A stretch of DNA of 64,000 bases from CAWKKW01 sp963850345. Its GTDB lineage: Bacteria > Acidobacteriota > Terriglobia > Terriglobales > Acidobacteriaceae. Under the pieces are notes generated by a model. It did not search any database and was not told the origin of the DNA. It saw nothing but the letters and a program-made list of their open reading frames with translations. Positions 16,514 to 25,101 of this stretch are shown here, piece after piece. Position 1 is the first letter of the stretch, and each line of letters opens with the position of its first letter. A program made the position numbers and the translations under genes. Where the stretch lies: assembly GCA_963850345.1 (NCBI GenBank), contig CAWKKW010000008.1:62001-126000 (forward strand), in the 5' to 3' direction.

Positions 16514-17842
16514 TCAGTAGCTGAACCAAAGCGAAACGTAAGTCGTGTTGTTGTCGGCAGCGTTTCGTCCGGCACCGTCATAGTTCTTGCTGGCTCCGTT
16601 AAACTTGCCGTAACCGGTGTATTGCACTCCCAACTCGATGTTCTGCGTGGCCCAGAAGCCTGCCTGCGCAATGTAGCCGGTGCTGTCGGGGCTACCAAGC
16701 GCGCTGCCGGTAATCGGCGCCTGTGCGAATAACGTTGCGTCCTTGGTCCCCGTAGTGGAGAAGCCGGCGCCCGTCAGCCGCAGTCGGTCGTGAATGTGGA
16801 AGTTCACATCGCCACGCACCGTATCCAGATGGTGCTTGGCAAAGTCGGCGCCTTCGGCTCCAAAGGTGGCCGCCAGATCAGACGCCTCGTGGATGTAGGT
16901 GGCGTGGGCAGTGATGAGGTTTGCACCGATTGGCCGCTCGTATTGCATATCAAGCGCAGGGTCGGTGAAGTGATCGCGAGCCCCGGTCACCCCGTTGGGC
17001 GTTGAACTCACCACCATTCCGTATGTGCCGACCATAAGGTAGTTCTGTCCGAAGTTCTGTTGCCATGCCGCGCGCCAATAGGGCGCAATGCCTTGCACGT
17101 TGTACTGGAAGCCTGCGCCGTCGACGGGCTGGTTGCCGCCGGCATGCTCTGAACGGTAGGCGGTTCCGCCGAGGTACAGATGATCGTTCCACATGGTGAA
17201 AAGACCCAGTCCAGCTACATCCTGCGCCAGGCCGCCGGAGAGGAGAGTGGAAGCGGTGGGCGTTGGCGTATTGCTCGAGGAAACCCAGGGATAGCCCCAC
17301 GAGGGAGTGCTGTTCCAAAGGTCATCGGTTGTCGGGCTATTGTTCAGCGTCGCGCCAAACACAAACTCCTTTGCTCCACGGTGACGAATGGTGGCGTAGC
17401 GCAGATCGGTGTTATCGAGGCCGAAGTGATCGTCCTGGTGCGAATAGGTCGCCTGCACAAATCCGCCGAAGTGAGGTGCGACTTCTCCAGCGAGGAAGAT
17501 ACTGAGTGTCTGCGGAAACTGAACACTGTTGTTCTGCGTTCCGGGCTGCCCTTTGGCAGAAGCCGCGTCGCTCAGAATGACCATCGCGGAGAGCGGGAAG
17601 TTACGAAGGATCTTGAGATTGGTTCCGTCCAGAGTGGCCTCTGGCTTCAGGTCGGCCATGCTGTAGCCATTCAACTTGAACTTGCGCCCGAAAGAGGTCA
17701 GTTCCGGCGGGTTGTTGTGGCACACATTGCAAGAAAGGCCGGTTTGCCTGGCGAAGCTGGGAACCGCGACCGCCTGGGGCCGAAATACCAAAGCAAGAAA
17801 GAGAAGCAAAAAACTGCTGCAGATGCGACGAATCGAGTGCAT
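16514..17842 (-). CDS. Cyc2-like outer-membrane fused cytochrome-porin
   Basis: A 442-residue protein with signal peptide (FLLLFLALVFRPQAVA) and mature N-terminus near VPSFARQTG. It has one c-type heme site, CNVCH at residues 38-42, then PPELTSFGRKFKLNGY, and about 380 residues of beta-barrel character ending in TTYVSLWFSY, with the terminal aromatic expected of an outer-membrane barrel. The string RQTG-x2-CxxCH followed by FGR-x-FK-x-GY is the Cyc2-type pattern: one heme plugged in a porin, known for outer-membrane electron transfer in iron oxidisers. Homologues also occur in organisms not known to oxidise iron, so the substrate is open. ATG 17842 has AGGA eight bases ahead. It is the first gene of the Rieske/cytochrome b operon. 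Confidence 0.8.
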   Translation of the reverse strand: MHSIRRICSSFLLLFLALVFRPQAVAVPSFARQTGLSCNVCHNNPPELTSFGRKFKLNGYSMADLKPEATLDGTNLKILRNFPLSAMVILSDAASAKGQPGTQNNSVQFPQTLSIFLAGEVAPHFGGFVQATYSHQDDHFGLDNTDLRYATIRHRGAKEFVFGATLNNSPTTDDLWNSTPSWGYPWVSSSNTPTPTASTLLSGGLAQDVAGLGLFTMWNDHLYLGGTAYRSEHAGGNQPVDGAGFQYNVQGIAPYWRAAWQQNFGQNYLMVGTYGMVVSSTPNGVTGARDHFTDPALDMQYERPIGANLITAHATYIHEASDLAATFGAEGADFAKHHLDTVRGDVNFHIHDRLRLTGAGFSTTGTKDATLFAQAPITGSALGSPDSTGYIAQAGFWATQNIELGVQYTGYGKFNGASKNYDGAGRNAADNNTTYVSLWFSY

Positions 17843-18458
17843 ATGAGATTCCTTTGAAAAGCAGATTCCGGCATACCTGTACGAACAGCGGCGTCCGGCT
17901 GACTCCATGGCAAAAAACACAGTTTGGCTGAGCTCCGCCTCGGGGGTGAGGGGAGCGGATCATTCCTGGAACTGAAACTTCGCAACACGTACGGATCGCA
18001 GAATCGAGAACCGGCACGACACGGACACGAAACACCGGCGAAAGCGCTACGCCTCCGGTGCTGACAGTTATCCAGACAACTCAAGGCAACGCCGAAGCGT
18101 AAGGTGAGAACGCGCTTTTCTGCGCCTCCTCAAAAAAAGTGAGCCGGCACCTACACCGGACTACACCGTACTTGCACGAAACACAAAAGCACCGATTGCG
18201 CAGAGGTATTGAAGTCTTCTCAACACGCTCGGTTGGTGATAACACGGAGGCGCACGCATGGTGGTCCGACTAAAACGCCTGAGTGTTGAGTCAGAAGATA
18301 AGATGGAACTTGCTGGGGTGTGTCATTCAAATGTCATTTAAATGTCATTCTTAAGTCGTACTATCAAGTAACTTCCCTTTTATGCGTAAGAATTGTCTCT
18401 GCTCCGCGTTCTTCTTGCCCGTATTCGGAGATTGTCGTAAGGAGGCATTGTCCACCGC
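17843..18458. other. Divergent intergenic region between respiratory operon and two-component operon
   Basis: This 616-base gap holds the promoters for two divergent operons. On the plus side I see a PhoB-like triple direct repeat with a -10 hexamer (18321-18364, listed separately). Base composition is lower in GC around 18280-18400 than in the flanking genes. No ORF here has a ribosome site or recognisable protein; a nominal frame at 18320 runs through the repeat and into the regulator in another frame. I could not assign a promoter for the minus-strand operon. Confidence 0.6.
18321..18364 (+). promoter_or_regulatory. PhoB-type direct repeat and -10 element upstream of response regulator
   Basis: TGTCAT occurs three times at exactly 11-base steps (18321, 18332, 18343), separated by A/T-rich spacers. 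Ten bases after the last unit is TACTAT (18359-18364), a good -10 hexamer. This reproduces the geometry of E. coli Pho-box promoters, where the activator replaces the -35 contact. It lies about 95 bases before the start of an OmpR/PhoB-family regulator, so autoregulation is the simplest reading. Binding by this regulator is inferred. Confidence 0.6.
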
Positions 18459-19136
18459 ATGAGTTCAATCCTGGTCATAGAAGACGACAATCACATCCAG
18501 AAAGCATTGCACCGCTTGTTCACCATAGAAGGCTACGAGGTGCGGTGTGCCTCGGACGGCAAGATCGGCCTGGATTGCTTTCAGACATCGCTGCCCGACG
18601 CGGTCGTTCTTGACCTGATGCTTCCCGGCATCTCCGGCCGCGACTTATGCAAGAGCATCAAGCATGCTTCTCCAGATACACCGGTAGTGGTGCTGAGCGC
18701 GATTACTGAGGTTGCTGACAAGGTTCTGCTGCTGGAGTTGGGAGCGGACGACTATGTCACGAAGCCATTCAGTCCGCGCGAACTGCTGGCCCGAGTGCAG
18801 GCTTCGATGCGCAGATCGCAGCGCTCCCGCCTGACGGCGCCCCTCGCTTTCGGCGATGTGGCAGTCGATTTCCGCAAGATGGAGGTCAGCAGAGCAGGCA
18901 AGCCGGTAATCCTCACTGCACACGAGTACAAATTGCTTAAATTCTTCCTCAACAATGCCGACCGGGTCTTGTCGCGCGAGGAACTGCTCAACGACGTGTG
19001 GGGCTATAACTCGTACCCTTCGACGAGAACGGTGGATAATCAGATACTCAAACTCCGGCAGAAGCTGGAGGCCGACCCGGCCAATCCGCAGCACTTTAGG
19101 ACTATTTACGGGCTGGGTTACAAGTTCGTACCATAG
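18459..19136 (+). CDS. OmpR/PhoB-family response regulator
   Basis: A 225-residue DNA-binding regulator. The receiver (1-120) has acidic pair E9/D10, phospho-acceptor D52 in VVLDLMLPG and the KPF lysine in DDYVTKPFSP. A winged-helix DNA-binding domain (about 130-225) follows, with LTAHEYKLLKFFL, RTVDNQILKLRQKLE and the terminal YGLGYKFV. The ATG lies 13 bases after AGGAGG, a somewhat long spacing, but no other start fits. It heads a string with a histidine kinase (42-base gap), an outer-membrane barrel and a cupredoxin-like protein. The Pho-box-like repeat upstream suggests self-regulation. Confidence 0.95.
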   Translation: MSSILVIEDDNHIQKALHRLFTIEGYEVRCASDGKIGLDCFQTSLPDAVVLDLMLPGISGRDLCKSIKHASPDTPVVVLSAITEVADKVLLLELGADDYVTKPFSPRELLARVQASMRRSQRSRLTAPLAFGDVAVDFRKMEVSRAGKPVILTAHEYKLLKFFLNNADRVLSREELLNDVWGYNSYPSTRTVDNQILKLRQKLEADPANPQHFRTIYGLGYKFVP

Positions 19137-19178
19137 GCCCGGGTGCCCATGCGGCTAAGCGCAGGAGGATCGGGTTCG

Positions 19179-20963
19179 ATGCGGATGCGCACTACCTTGC
19201 TGCTGTTCTTCCTGTCGGTCTCTCTGGGACTGACGGCAGCCAGCCTGGTGATCATCGGCGCCGTGCTGCACCGGCAGATTCGTAACAGCATCGTCTCTGA
19301 TCTGCAACACTCCGTTGCTACCTTCCAGAACTTACAGGTCCAGCGCCGTGCCATGCTTCGCCGCGAAGTATCCCTGCTGGCCGACCTGCCTAGCCTGAAA
19401 GCCCTCATGACCGCCGACGATACCCGCACCATTCGCGACGGCGGGGTGGCCTTTTGGCGTCTGAGCGGGAGCGACTTCTTCAGCCTTGCGGACCGGCGCG
19501 GTCAAGTCGTAACCATCTACAGCACGGAACCCATTCATGACCAGACCGGAGCAATCCACCAGGTCGCCAGTTCTATTGACGCGCCGCAGGTGCCCCACTT
19601 CCTCTTCGTCGATGGCCGCCTCTACGAGGTGTTTTCGCAGCCGTTTTACTTCGGTTCAGAGACCAGCGGCACACTCCTGGGCTATGTGACGATCGGCTAC
19701 GCCATCGATGATCGTCTGGCTCGCGAAGTCAGTCAGGCCGCTGCTGCCACCGTAGTCTTCCTGGCAGGAGATTCGGTTGTGGGCAGCACGCTCGACGAAC
19801 GCCACCGCGATCTACTCTCGTCCCGGGCTGCGCTGCTGGCCCAGCCTTCCAAAGCCGATCCGGACCAATGGCTCGGCTCCGAGCACTACCTGCAGGCCTC
19901 GCTGCCACTCTCTCGCTCGGGAACGCCCGCGCTCCGCTTGCTGGTGCTCGAGTCGTATGACCGGGCCAGTGCCTTCCTCAAGCGGTTGAACTGGCTGATC
20001 GCCGGCCTTGGCACCCTGGGCATTATCCTTGGCAGCCTGCTGGCCCGCTACATCACCGGGACCATCACCCGTCCGCTCGAAACCCTGGTCGAGGGCGCCC
20101 GGGCACTGGGCTCCGGAGACTTCGATTACAAGCTGGGTTCAGGCGGCGCACGCGAGCTTCGCGAACTCGAAACAGCCTTTGACCGGATGCGCCGCGAGCT
20201 TAGCGCCACTCAGAAGGAACTGCTCGAGGCCGAGCGGCTCGCGACCATCGGCAGCATGGCCAACTCGATCTCCCACGATATGCGGCATTACCTCTCGGCC
20301 GTTTACGCGAACGCGGAATTTCTCAGCTACTCAAGCGGCGGGGCGGAAGAGCGTTCCAGCCTGATGAGCGAGATTCGGCTGGGTGTCCAAGGGATGACCG
20401 AGATGATTGAGTCGCTGCTGATCTTCAGCCGTACGGGGCAATCGCTGCACCCCAGTTGTGAGGCGATCGTCGGACTGGTGGAACGGGTCGTAGCGTTGAT
20501 TCGTGCTCATCCGGAGGGCCAGCACGTCACCATCATCGTGGAGGAAATGCCGCTCACCGAGATCTGGATGGACGCAAAAAAGGTAGAGCGCGCGATCTAC
20601 AACCTGGTACTCAATGCCTGTCAGGCGGCACGACGGGGCAGCCTCGCTCCCCGGGTCCGGCTCTCGTTCGCTGAGAGCAGTGAGGCCATACGTATTTACA
20701 TTATCGACAATGGTTGTGGTGTGGCGGAACCCATTCGCCGCACCCTGTTCGATCCGTTTGTCAGTGAGGGACGTCAAAGCGGCATCGGACTGGGACTCAC
20801 GCTGGCGAACCTTATCGCCCAGGAACATGGTGGCAGCGTGGTTTTGGAGGAGTCAGGTCCGGGAAAGACAGTCTTTTGTCTTCGCCTGGTCAAGGGTGCC
20901 CTACAATCGCTCAGGCCGACCGAAAAGCAGCGAGAATCTGTTTTGCTGGCCGACCCCGAATGA
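19179..20963 (+). CDS. Membrane sensor histidine kinase
   Basis: A 594-residue inner-membrane kinase. TM1 is about residues 6-30. A periplasmic sensor of about 240 residues follows, possibly Cache-like (FFSLADRRGQVVTIY, GYVTIGYAIDDRLA). TM2 is about 270-292, then HAMP (ITRPLETLVEGARALGSGDF), a coiled coil, and HisKA with H366 in SISHDMRHYL. The HATPase has N-box NLVLNACQAA, G1 DNGCGVA and G2 GIGLGLTLA. I chose ATG 19179 because AGGAGG lies ten bases ahead; GTG 19143 is the alternative. It should phosphorylate the regulator directly upstream. The signal is unknown; the downstream porin and copper-site protein hint at an envelope, metal or electron-acceptor cue. Confidence 0.9.
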   Translation: MRMRTTLLLFFLSVSLGLTAASLVIIGAVLHRQIRNSIVSDLQHSVATFQNLQVQRRAMLRREVSLLADLPSLKALMTADDTRTIRDGGVAFWRLSGSDFFSLADRRGQVVTIYSTEPIHDQTGAIHQVASSIDAPQVPHFLFVDGRLYEVFSQPFYFGSETSGTLLGYVTIGYAIDDRLAREVSQAAAATVVFLAGDSVVGSTLDERHRDLLSSRAALLAQPSKADPDQWLGSEHYLQASLPLSRSGTPALRLLVLESYDRASAFLKRLNWLIAGLGTLGIILGSLLARYITGTITRPLETLVEGARALGSGDFDYKLGSGGARELRELETAFDRMRRELSATQKELLEAERLATIGSMANSISHDMRHYLSAVYANAEFLSYSSGGAEERSSLMSEIRLGVQGMTEMIESLLIFSRTGQSLHPSCEAIVGLVERVVALIRAHPEGQHVTIIVEEMPLTEIWMDAKKVERAIYNLVLNACQAARRGSLAPRVRLSFAESSEAIRIYIIDNGCGVAEPIRRTLFDPFVSEGRQSGIGLGLTLANLIAQEHGGSVVLEESGPGKTVFCLRLVKGALQSLRPTEKQRESVLLADPE

Positions 20964-20995
20964 TTATGCTGGTCGGGACCCCAAAGGATTTCTAC

Positions 20996-22543
20996 ATGCA
21001 CCTTCGCTCGTCGACCCTCGGCCGCGGCAGGGCCATCGTTATGGTTCCACTTCTCGCGTCCACGATGTTGATTGCTCAGGCCTCCCCATCCAATTCCGCA
21101 AGTACCAGCGCTGCGGGCGACGTGCGATACCAGCAGATGGAAGATCAGATCCGGGCCGTTCTGAGCGAGCTAGGAGAAACGCGGCACGAACTCCAGGATT
21201 CGCGGCAAAAGATAGAAGACCTGCAGAATCATCTCGCCTCGGTAGAAAAGGAACTCGCCACGCGGGGTGCCTCCGACACTCAGCCGTCGGCGATGGTACC
21301 CACGCCAGACCAGTCTGCGACCGATCTCCGGTCAGCCGTCGATCATCTGCAGGAACAAACGGACATTCTGCAATCCCAGGTCAAGCAGCACGAACAGACC
21401 AAGCTCGAGAGCTCGTCGAAATACCCGATCAAGCTTTCCGGGCTGATTCTGTTCAACACTTACGTCAATGACGGCGCAGTCGACAACATCGACCTACCAA
21501 TTCTCGCGCTGAGCCGAACGCCGGACATCGCCCACGGAAGCATCAGCGGCTCGATGCGCCAGACGATTCTGGGCCTCGACGCCCGCGGGCCTCGCTTAGT
21601 GGGTGCGCGCACGTCAGGCGACGTTCACATCGACTTCTTCGGCGGCATCTACGATGGCGATTGGAATCCCTATGCCGGACATGTGAGGCTGCGAACGGCT
21701 CATATGAAACTCGATTGGGGAGACACATCGCTGCAGGCGGCGATCGATGGCCCGATCTATTCTCCAGTAGAGCCAACCTCGTATGCCAGCGTGGGAGCAC
21801 CTTCGCTCGCATGGTCAGGAAATTTGTGGACCTGGGCGCCGCAGATCGTGTTGACGCACCAGTTTGAAGCCATCGGAGCCGGGCGGCCAAAGTTGGAATT
21901 CGGATTGATGGACCCGCAGCCGCCTGAGTCGCCGCCGAATGGAGGAACGCATCAGCCCGGAGCCTCAGAGAGAAGCAAGCAGCCGGCATACCAGGCGCGC
22001 GTTTCCTACTCGATCGGCGAGGACGGCGAAGCCATGACGATCGGGGCAGGCGGCTACTATAGCCTGCAAAGGTATGCGGGTAGTCCAAACGTGAATTCAT
22101 GGGTGGGAACCGCGGACTGGCTTTTGCCGATCACCAAATACCTAGAAGTCTCCGGCCAGTTCTACCGGGGGAGCGCGCTGGGCGGTCAGGGCGGCGGCAC
22201 GTTCAAGGACGTATACACTGACAACCACTCAATCCAACGAGGCCTTGACGATGTGGGAGGCTGGGGCCAGATCAAAGGCAAGTTGAATCCTCGCCTGGAA
22301 GTAAACGGCGCGTTCGGTCTCGACAACGCATTTGGCGGCGAACTGCACAGCGCCTCTTTCTATGAGGGCGCCGATGTTTACGACTTTCTGGCACGAAACC
22401 GCACTATTTCTGCCAACTTCATTTATCGGCCGCGAGCTTATCTGCTCTTCTCGTCCGAATATCGCAACATTCATAGCTGGCAGACCAACCACGTCGACAA
22501 CACTGCAAACAGCATGAGCCTAAGCGCGGGATACCTGTTCTGA
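20996..22543 (+). CDS. Outer-membrane beta-barrel protein with N-terminal coiled coil
   Basis: A 515-residue exported protein. The signal segment is GRAIVMVPLLASTMLIAQA. Residues about 45-145 are a charged heptad-type coiled coil (RQKIEDLQNHLASVEKELA; LQEQTDILQSQVKQHEQ), as in porins tethered to peptidoglycan or trimerised. The remaining ~365 residues alternate polar and hydrophobic, with repeated aromatic-girdle strands, and end in SMSLSAGYLF, the terminal-Phe outer-membrane signature. The frame opens at 20876, but ATG 20996 has AAAGGA seven bases ahead. It shares one base with the next gene (TGATG). Substrate unknown. Confidence 0.82.
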   Translation: MHLRSSTLGRGRAIVMVPLLASTMLIAQASPSNSASTSAAGDVRYQQMEDQIRAVLSELGETRHELQDSRQKIEDLQNHLASVEKELATRGASDTQPSAMVPTPDQSATDLRSAVDHLQEQTDILQSQVKQHEQTKLESSSKYPIKLSGLILFNTYVNDGAVDNIDLPILALSRTPDIAHGSISGSMRQTILGLDARGPRLVGARTSGDVHIDFFGGIYDGDWNPYAGHVRLRTAHMKLDWGDTSLQAAIDGPIYSPVEPTSYASVGAPSLAWSGNLWTWAPQIVLTHQFEAIGAGRPKLEFGLMDPQPPESPPNGGTHQPGASERSKQPAYQARVSYSIGEDGEAMTIGAGGYYSLQRYAGSPNVNSWVGTADWLLPITKYLEVSGQFYRGSALGGQGGGTFKDVYTDNHSIQRGLDDVGGWGQIKGKLNPRLEVNGAFGLDNAFGGELHSASFYEGADVYDFLARNRTISANFIYRPRAYLLFSSEYRNIHSWQTNHVDNTANSMSLSAGYLF

Positions 22544-23259
22544 TGAGCAAACGAATCGCCCCAGTTCTCGCGCTGTCGCTTCTCTTCTTGCTCGCAGTGA
22601 GCTTGTCTCTGGCGCAGACCATGGATGTGAGCGCAGAGGTCAAGCTCGTCCGACCTGCAGCGGCTAAAGCTAAAAAGGCGGGCGAGGCCTCAGCGAACGT
22701 CGTCCTCTGGCTCACGCCGCTCGAAGGTCGAGCCGCTCTGCCGATCAAGCCGGGACGCTTCCGCCTTTTGCAAAAGGATAAGAAATTTACTCCGCACCTG
22801 CTGGTGATTCCGGTAGGAAGCCTGGTCGACTTCCCCAACGAAGATCCTTTCTTCCACAACGTGTTCTCCTTCTTCAACGGCAAGCGATTTGACCTGGGGC
22901 TGTATGAGTCGGGCAGCAATCGCAGCGTGCGCTTTGATCACGAGGGAGTCGATTACATCTTCTGCAATATCCATTCGGAGATGAGTGCCGTGGTCATCGC
23001 TCTCTCGACGCCTTACTTCGCCGTTTCGAACCGTGAAGGCGTCGTGACCTTCCACAACGTGCCGCCAGGGTCGTACGAACTGAGGGTATGGGCCGAAGGC
23101 GCGCAGCAGGAAGACCTGAACGCACTCACGCGCCGGGTTCACGTCGACACCGCGCAGACGAACCTGGGGATTCTCCGCGTTCAAACCACCGGGCAGCTGG
23201 GGCCTCACAAGAACAAGTTTGGTGAGGATTACAGTCCGGCGGATGTCCACCCGTACTGA
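22543..23259 (+). CDS. Exported cupredoxin-like protein with type-1 copper ligands
   Basis: A 238-residue protein with a classical signal peptide (LALSLLFLLAVSLSLAQ). The central beta domain carries the full blue-copper ligand set: H105 in EDPFFHNVFSF, then C141, H144 and M147 in FCNIHSEM, an amicyanin-like CxxHxxM spacing. After it comes a carboxypeptidase-regulatory-like segment (VVTFHNVPPGSYELRVW) and a charged tail. Such proteins are often annotated as methylamine-utilisation or plastocyanin-like, without a proven role. It could carry electrons or bind copper in the periplasm. It overlaps the barrel gene by one base, so the two products are probably made together under the upstream two-component system. 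Confidence 0.85.
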   Translation: MSKRIAPVLALSLLFLLAVSLSLAQTMDVSAEVKLVRPAAAKAKKAGEASANVVLWLTPLEGRAALPIKPGRFRLLQKDKKFTPHLLVIPVGSLVDFPNEDPFFHNVFSFFNGKRFDLGLYESGSNRSVRFDHEGVDYIFCNIHSEMSAVVIALSTPYFAVSNREGVVTFHNVPPGSYELRVWAEGAQQEDLNALTRRVHVDTAQTNLGILRVQTTGQLGPHKNKFGEDYSPADVHPY

Positions 23260-23340
23260 GCCGGATCCGCGAGCAACTCTACGCAATTATTCCCTCTGCG
23301 ACAATGGAACAGGACTCTTCCCTTGGAGCAAGCCGCAGAC

Positions 23341-23985
23341 ATGCCTCTTCGCGCCGTTATCTTCGACTACGGGATGGTGCTGAGCGCACCAGCCGAAGCC
23401 GCCGCTCACCAGCAGCTTGTGCGTATCTTCGGTGCGCCTGCCGAGACGTTTGAAAAACAGTATTGGGTTCATCGCCGGGCCTACGATGAGGGCACGTTCG
23501 ATGGAGATTCCTACTGGCGCGCTTGCGCTGAGGATTCGGGCGTGAGCCTCAGCCCGACGCAGATCGCGGAGTTAATCCAGTGGGATATCCGCATGTGGAC
23601 CCATCTCAACCAGCCAATGGTTCATTGGGCTCTCGACGTCCACGCCGCCGGATTTCGCACCGGAATTCTCTCGAATATCGGAGAAGAACTGGCGCTCGCC
23701 CTGATGGATCTGGAATGGGTGCAGAATCTTGATCACAACACCTGGTCGTATCAGTTGCGAATGTCGAAACCAGACCCGGCGATCTATCACCATGCCCTGG
23801 ACGGCCTGGGTGCGAGCGCGGCAGAAACCCTGTTTCTGGATGACCGGGAAGAAAACATCCTGGCTGCCCAGGCTGTGGGCATGCAGGCGGTACGCTTCCG
23901 AGACATTCCCGACCTGCAGCGTGATCTCGAGGCTTTGAAACTGGCGGATGCGTTACCGCGCTTGCCGGTGGAACAGGCTGCCTGA
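23341..23985 (+). CDS. HAD-superfamily hydrolase (subfamily IA, YihX-like)
   Basis: A 214-residue cytoplasmic phosphatase-type protein. Motif I is VIFDYGMVL, where the second acidic residue is replaced by Gly as in YihX and epoxide-hydrolase N-domain relatives. Motif II is GILSNIGE, and the lysine is in MSKPDPAIY. Motif III/IV is LFLDDREENILAAQAVGM. A cap of about 70 residues lies between motifs I and II. Substrate cannot be deduced; sugar phosphates and FMN are typical for the group. TTG at 23323 is an alternative start with AGGA eight bases ahead. A standalone gene as far as I can see. Confidence 0.85.
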   Translation: MPLRAVIFDYGMVLSAPAEAAAHQQLVRIFGAPAETFEKQYWVHRRAYDEGTFDGDSYWRACAEDSGVSLSPTQIAELIQWDIRMWTHLNQPMVHWALDVHAAGFRTGILSNIGEELALALMDLEWVQNLDHNTWSYQLRMSKPDPAIYHHALDGLGASAAETLFLDDREENILAAQAVGMQAVRFRDIPDLQRDLEALKLADALPRLPVEQAA

Positions 23986-24043
23986 AGGACTTGGCGGTGA
24001 GGCCTTACTGACTGAGCGATGAAGTGGGTGGCGCTCTGCGTGG

Positions 24044-24934
24044 CTAGTACGAGTGACGGCCGACGGCCTCGCGGACTAACTGTTCCACCTGGGCGCGATC
24101 GAACTGAGGGGTAAACTCCTCGAAGTCCTCGGCGTCCCCATTGGTGTGGCTCTGCAGCCGCGCATCTGGAAAGCCCAATCGGCGCTTGAGATCGAGAATC
24201 TCCTGGATCTTGTCTTCGGGAATCTTCGAGAGCGGCAGGCCTGTCTGCCGAGACAGCAGGATGGTTCTGCAGTAGGTGTCGAAGATCTCCGCCAGCCATT
24301 CCGCATGCGTAAGGGTATCTGCCCAGCAAACGATCCCGTGATTCTGCAGCATGATTGTGTTGTGATAACGCACGAAGGGCACGACGGTCTTAGCGAAGGT
24401 GCGCGTGCCGGGCGTTTCGTATGGCGCCATGGCGACGGGGCCGATAAAGATCTCTTGTTCTGTCAGGATGCCGACTGGAGGAGTGGTGCCGGTGACCGCG
24501 AAAGCCGTTGCATGCGGCGGATGGCAATGGACCACGGCGCGCGCCTTCGAATTTGACCTATAGATCTCGAGGTGAAGCATCAGTTCGCTCGAGCGAGCGT
24601 GATCCCCGGCAGCGATGTTGCCCTCCATGTCGCAGAGGCAAATATCAGACGACGTGAGGTCGCCCTTGCTGAACATTGTGGGAGTGCACAAGACGTAGTC
24701 GCGGGTGAGGCGCACCGAGAGATTCCCGCCATTGCCGTCTACATACTCCCGGTCCCAGAGCTTTCGGCCCACACGCACCATCTCGGCCTTGAGGCGTTCC
24801 GCCTCGCAAGATTCAAACAGCAGCGCCGGCGAACCATGCATCTTCTCGCGCGCGCGCAGCTTCTCGAGCACGTCGCCAAGTACGTCACGAACCACGGCTT
24901 CGACGTCGGTTGCGAGCGTCATTGCTTCACTCAT
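24044..24934 (-). CDS. Class II aldolase/adducin family protein
   Basis: A 296-residue zinc-dependent protein of the fuculose-phosphate aldolase/RhaD/AraD family. Zinc histidines are in VVHCHPPHA and in the later MLQNHGIV. The phosphate loop region is GNGGNLSVRL, and CTPTMFSKGDL is also typical. It is longer than AraD (about 230), with an extra C-terminal ~60 residues rich in charge (DAEDFEEFTPQFDRAQ). The family performs retro-aldol cleavage or epimerisation of sugar phosphates; a few members bind protein only. No sugar genes are adjacent, so the substrate is unknown. The frame opens at 24988; I chose ATG 24934 as the first sensible family start. Confidence 0.83.
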   Translation of the reverse strand: MSEAMTLATDVEAVVRDVLGDVLEKLRAREKMHGSPALLFESCEAERLKAEMVRVGRKLWDREYVDGNGGNLSVRLTRDYVLCTPTMFSKGDLTSSDICLCDMEGNIAAGDHARSSELMLHLEIYRSNSKARAVVHCHPPHATAFAVTGTTPPVGILTEQEIFIGPVAMAPYETPGTRTFAKTVVPFVRYHNTIMLQNHGIVCWADTLTHAEWLAEIFDTYCRTILLSRQTGLPLSKIPEDKIQEILDLKRRLGFPDARLQSHTNGDAEDFEEFTPQFDRAQVEQLVREAVGRHSY

Positions 24935-25101
24935 CCATTTCTTTGCTTCCCGCAGGCACCTCGATGATACGTCTGCGCTCCGCACCATTTCAACGAATAT
25001 TGCTGGGAAAGATGCGCGAGCGGCTCAAACGGAAGTTCAGAGACCTCGTTCTGCTGGCTTCCTTCCCACCCACCTGCGACAATGGAACTCAGCGACCTAG
25101 G

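Noticed and set aside
16483..16698. N-terminal extension of the Rieske frame
   Set aside because: It would overlap the end of the Cyc2-like gene by 185 bases, and ATG 16482 has an excellent GAGGAGG site.
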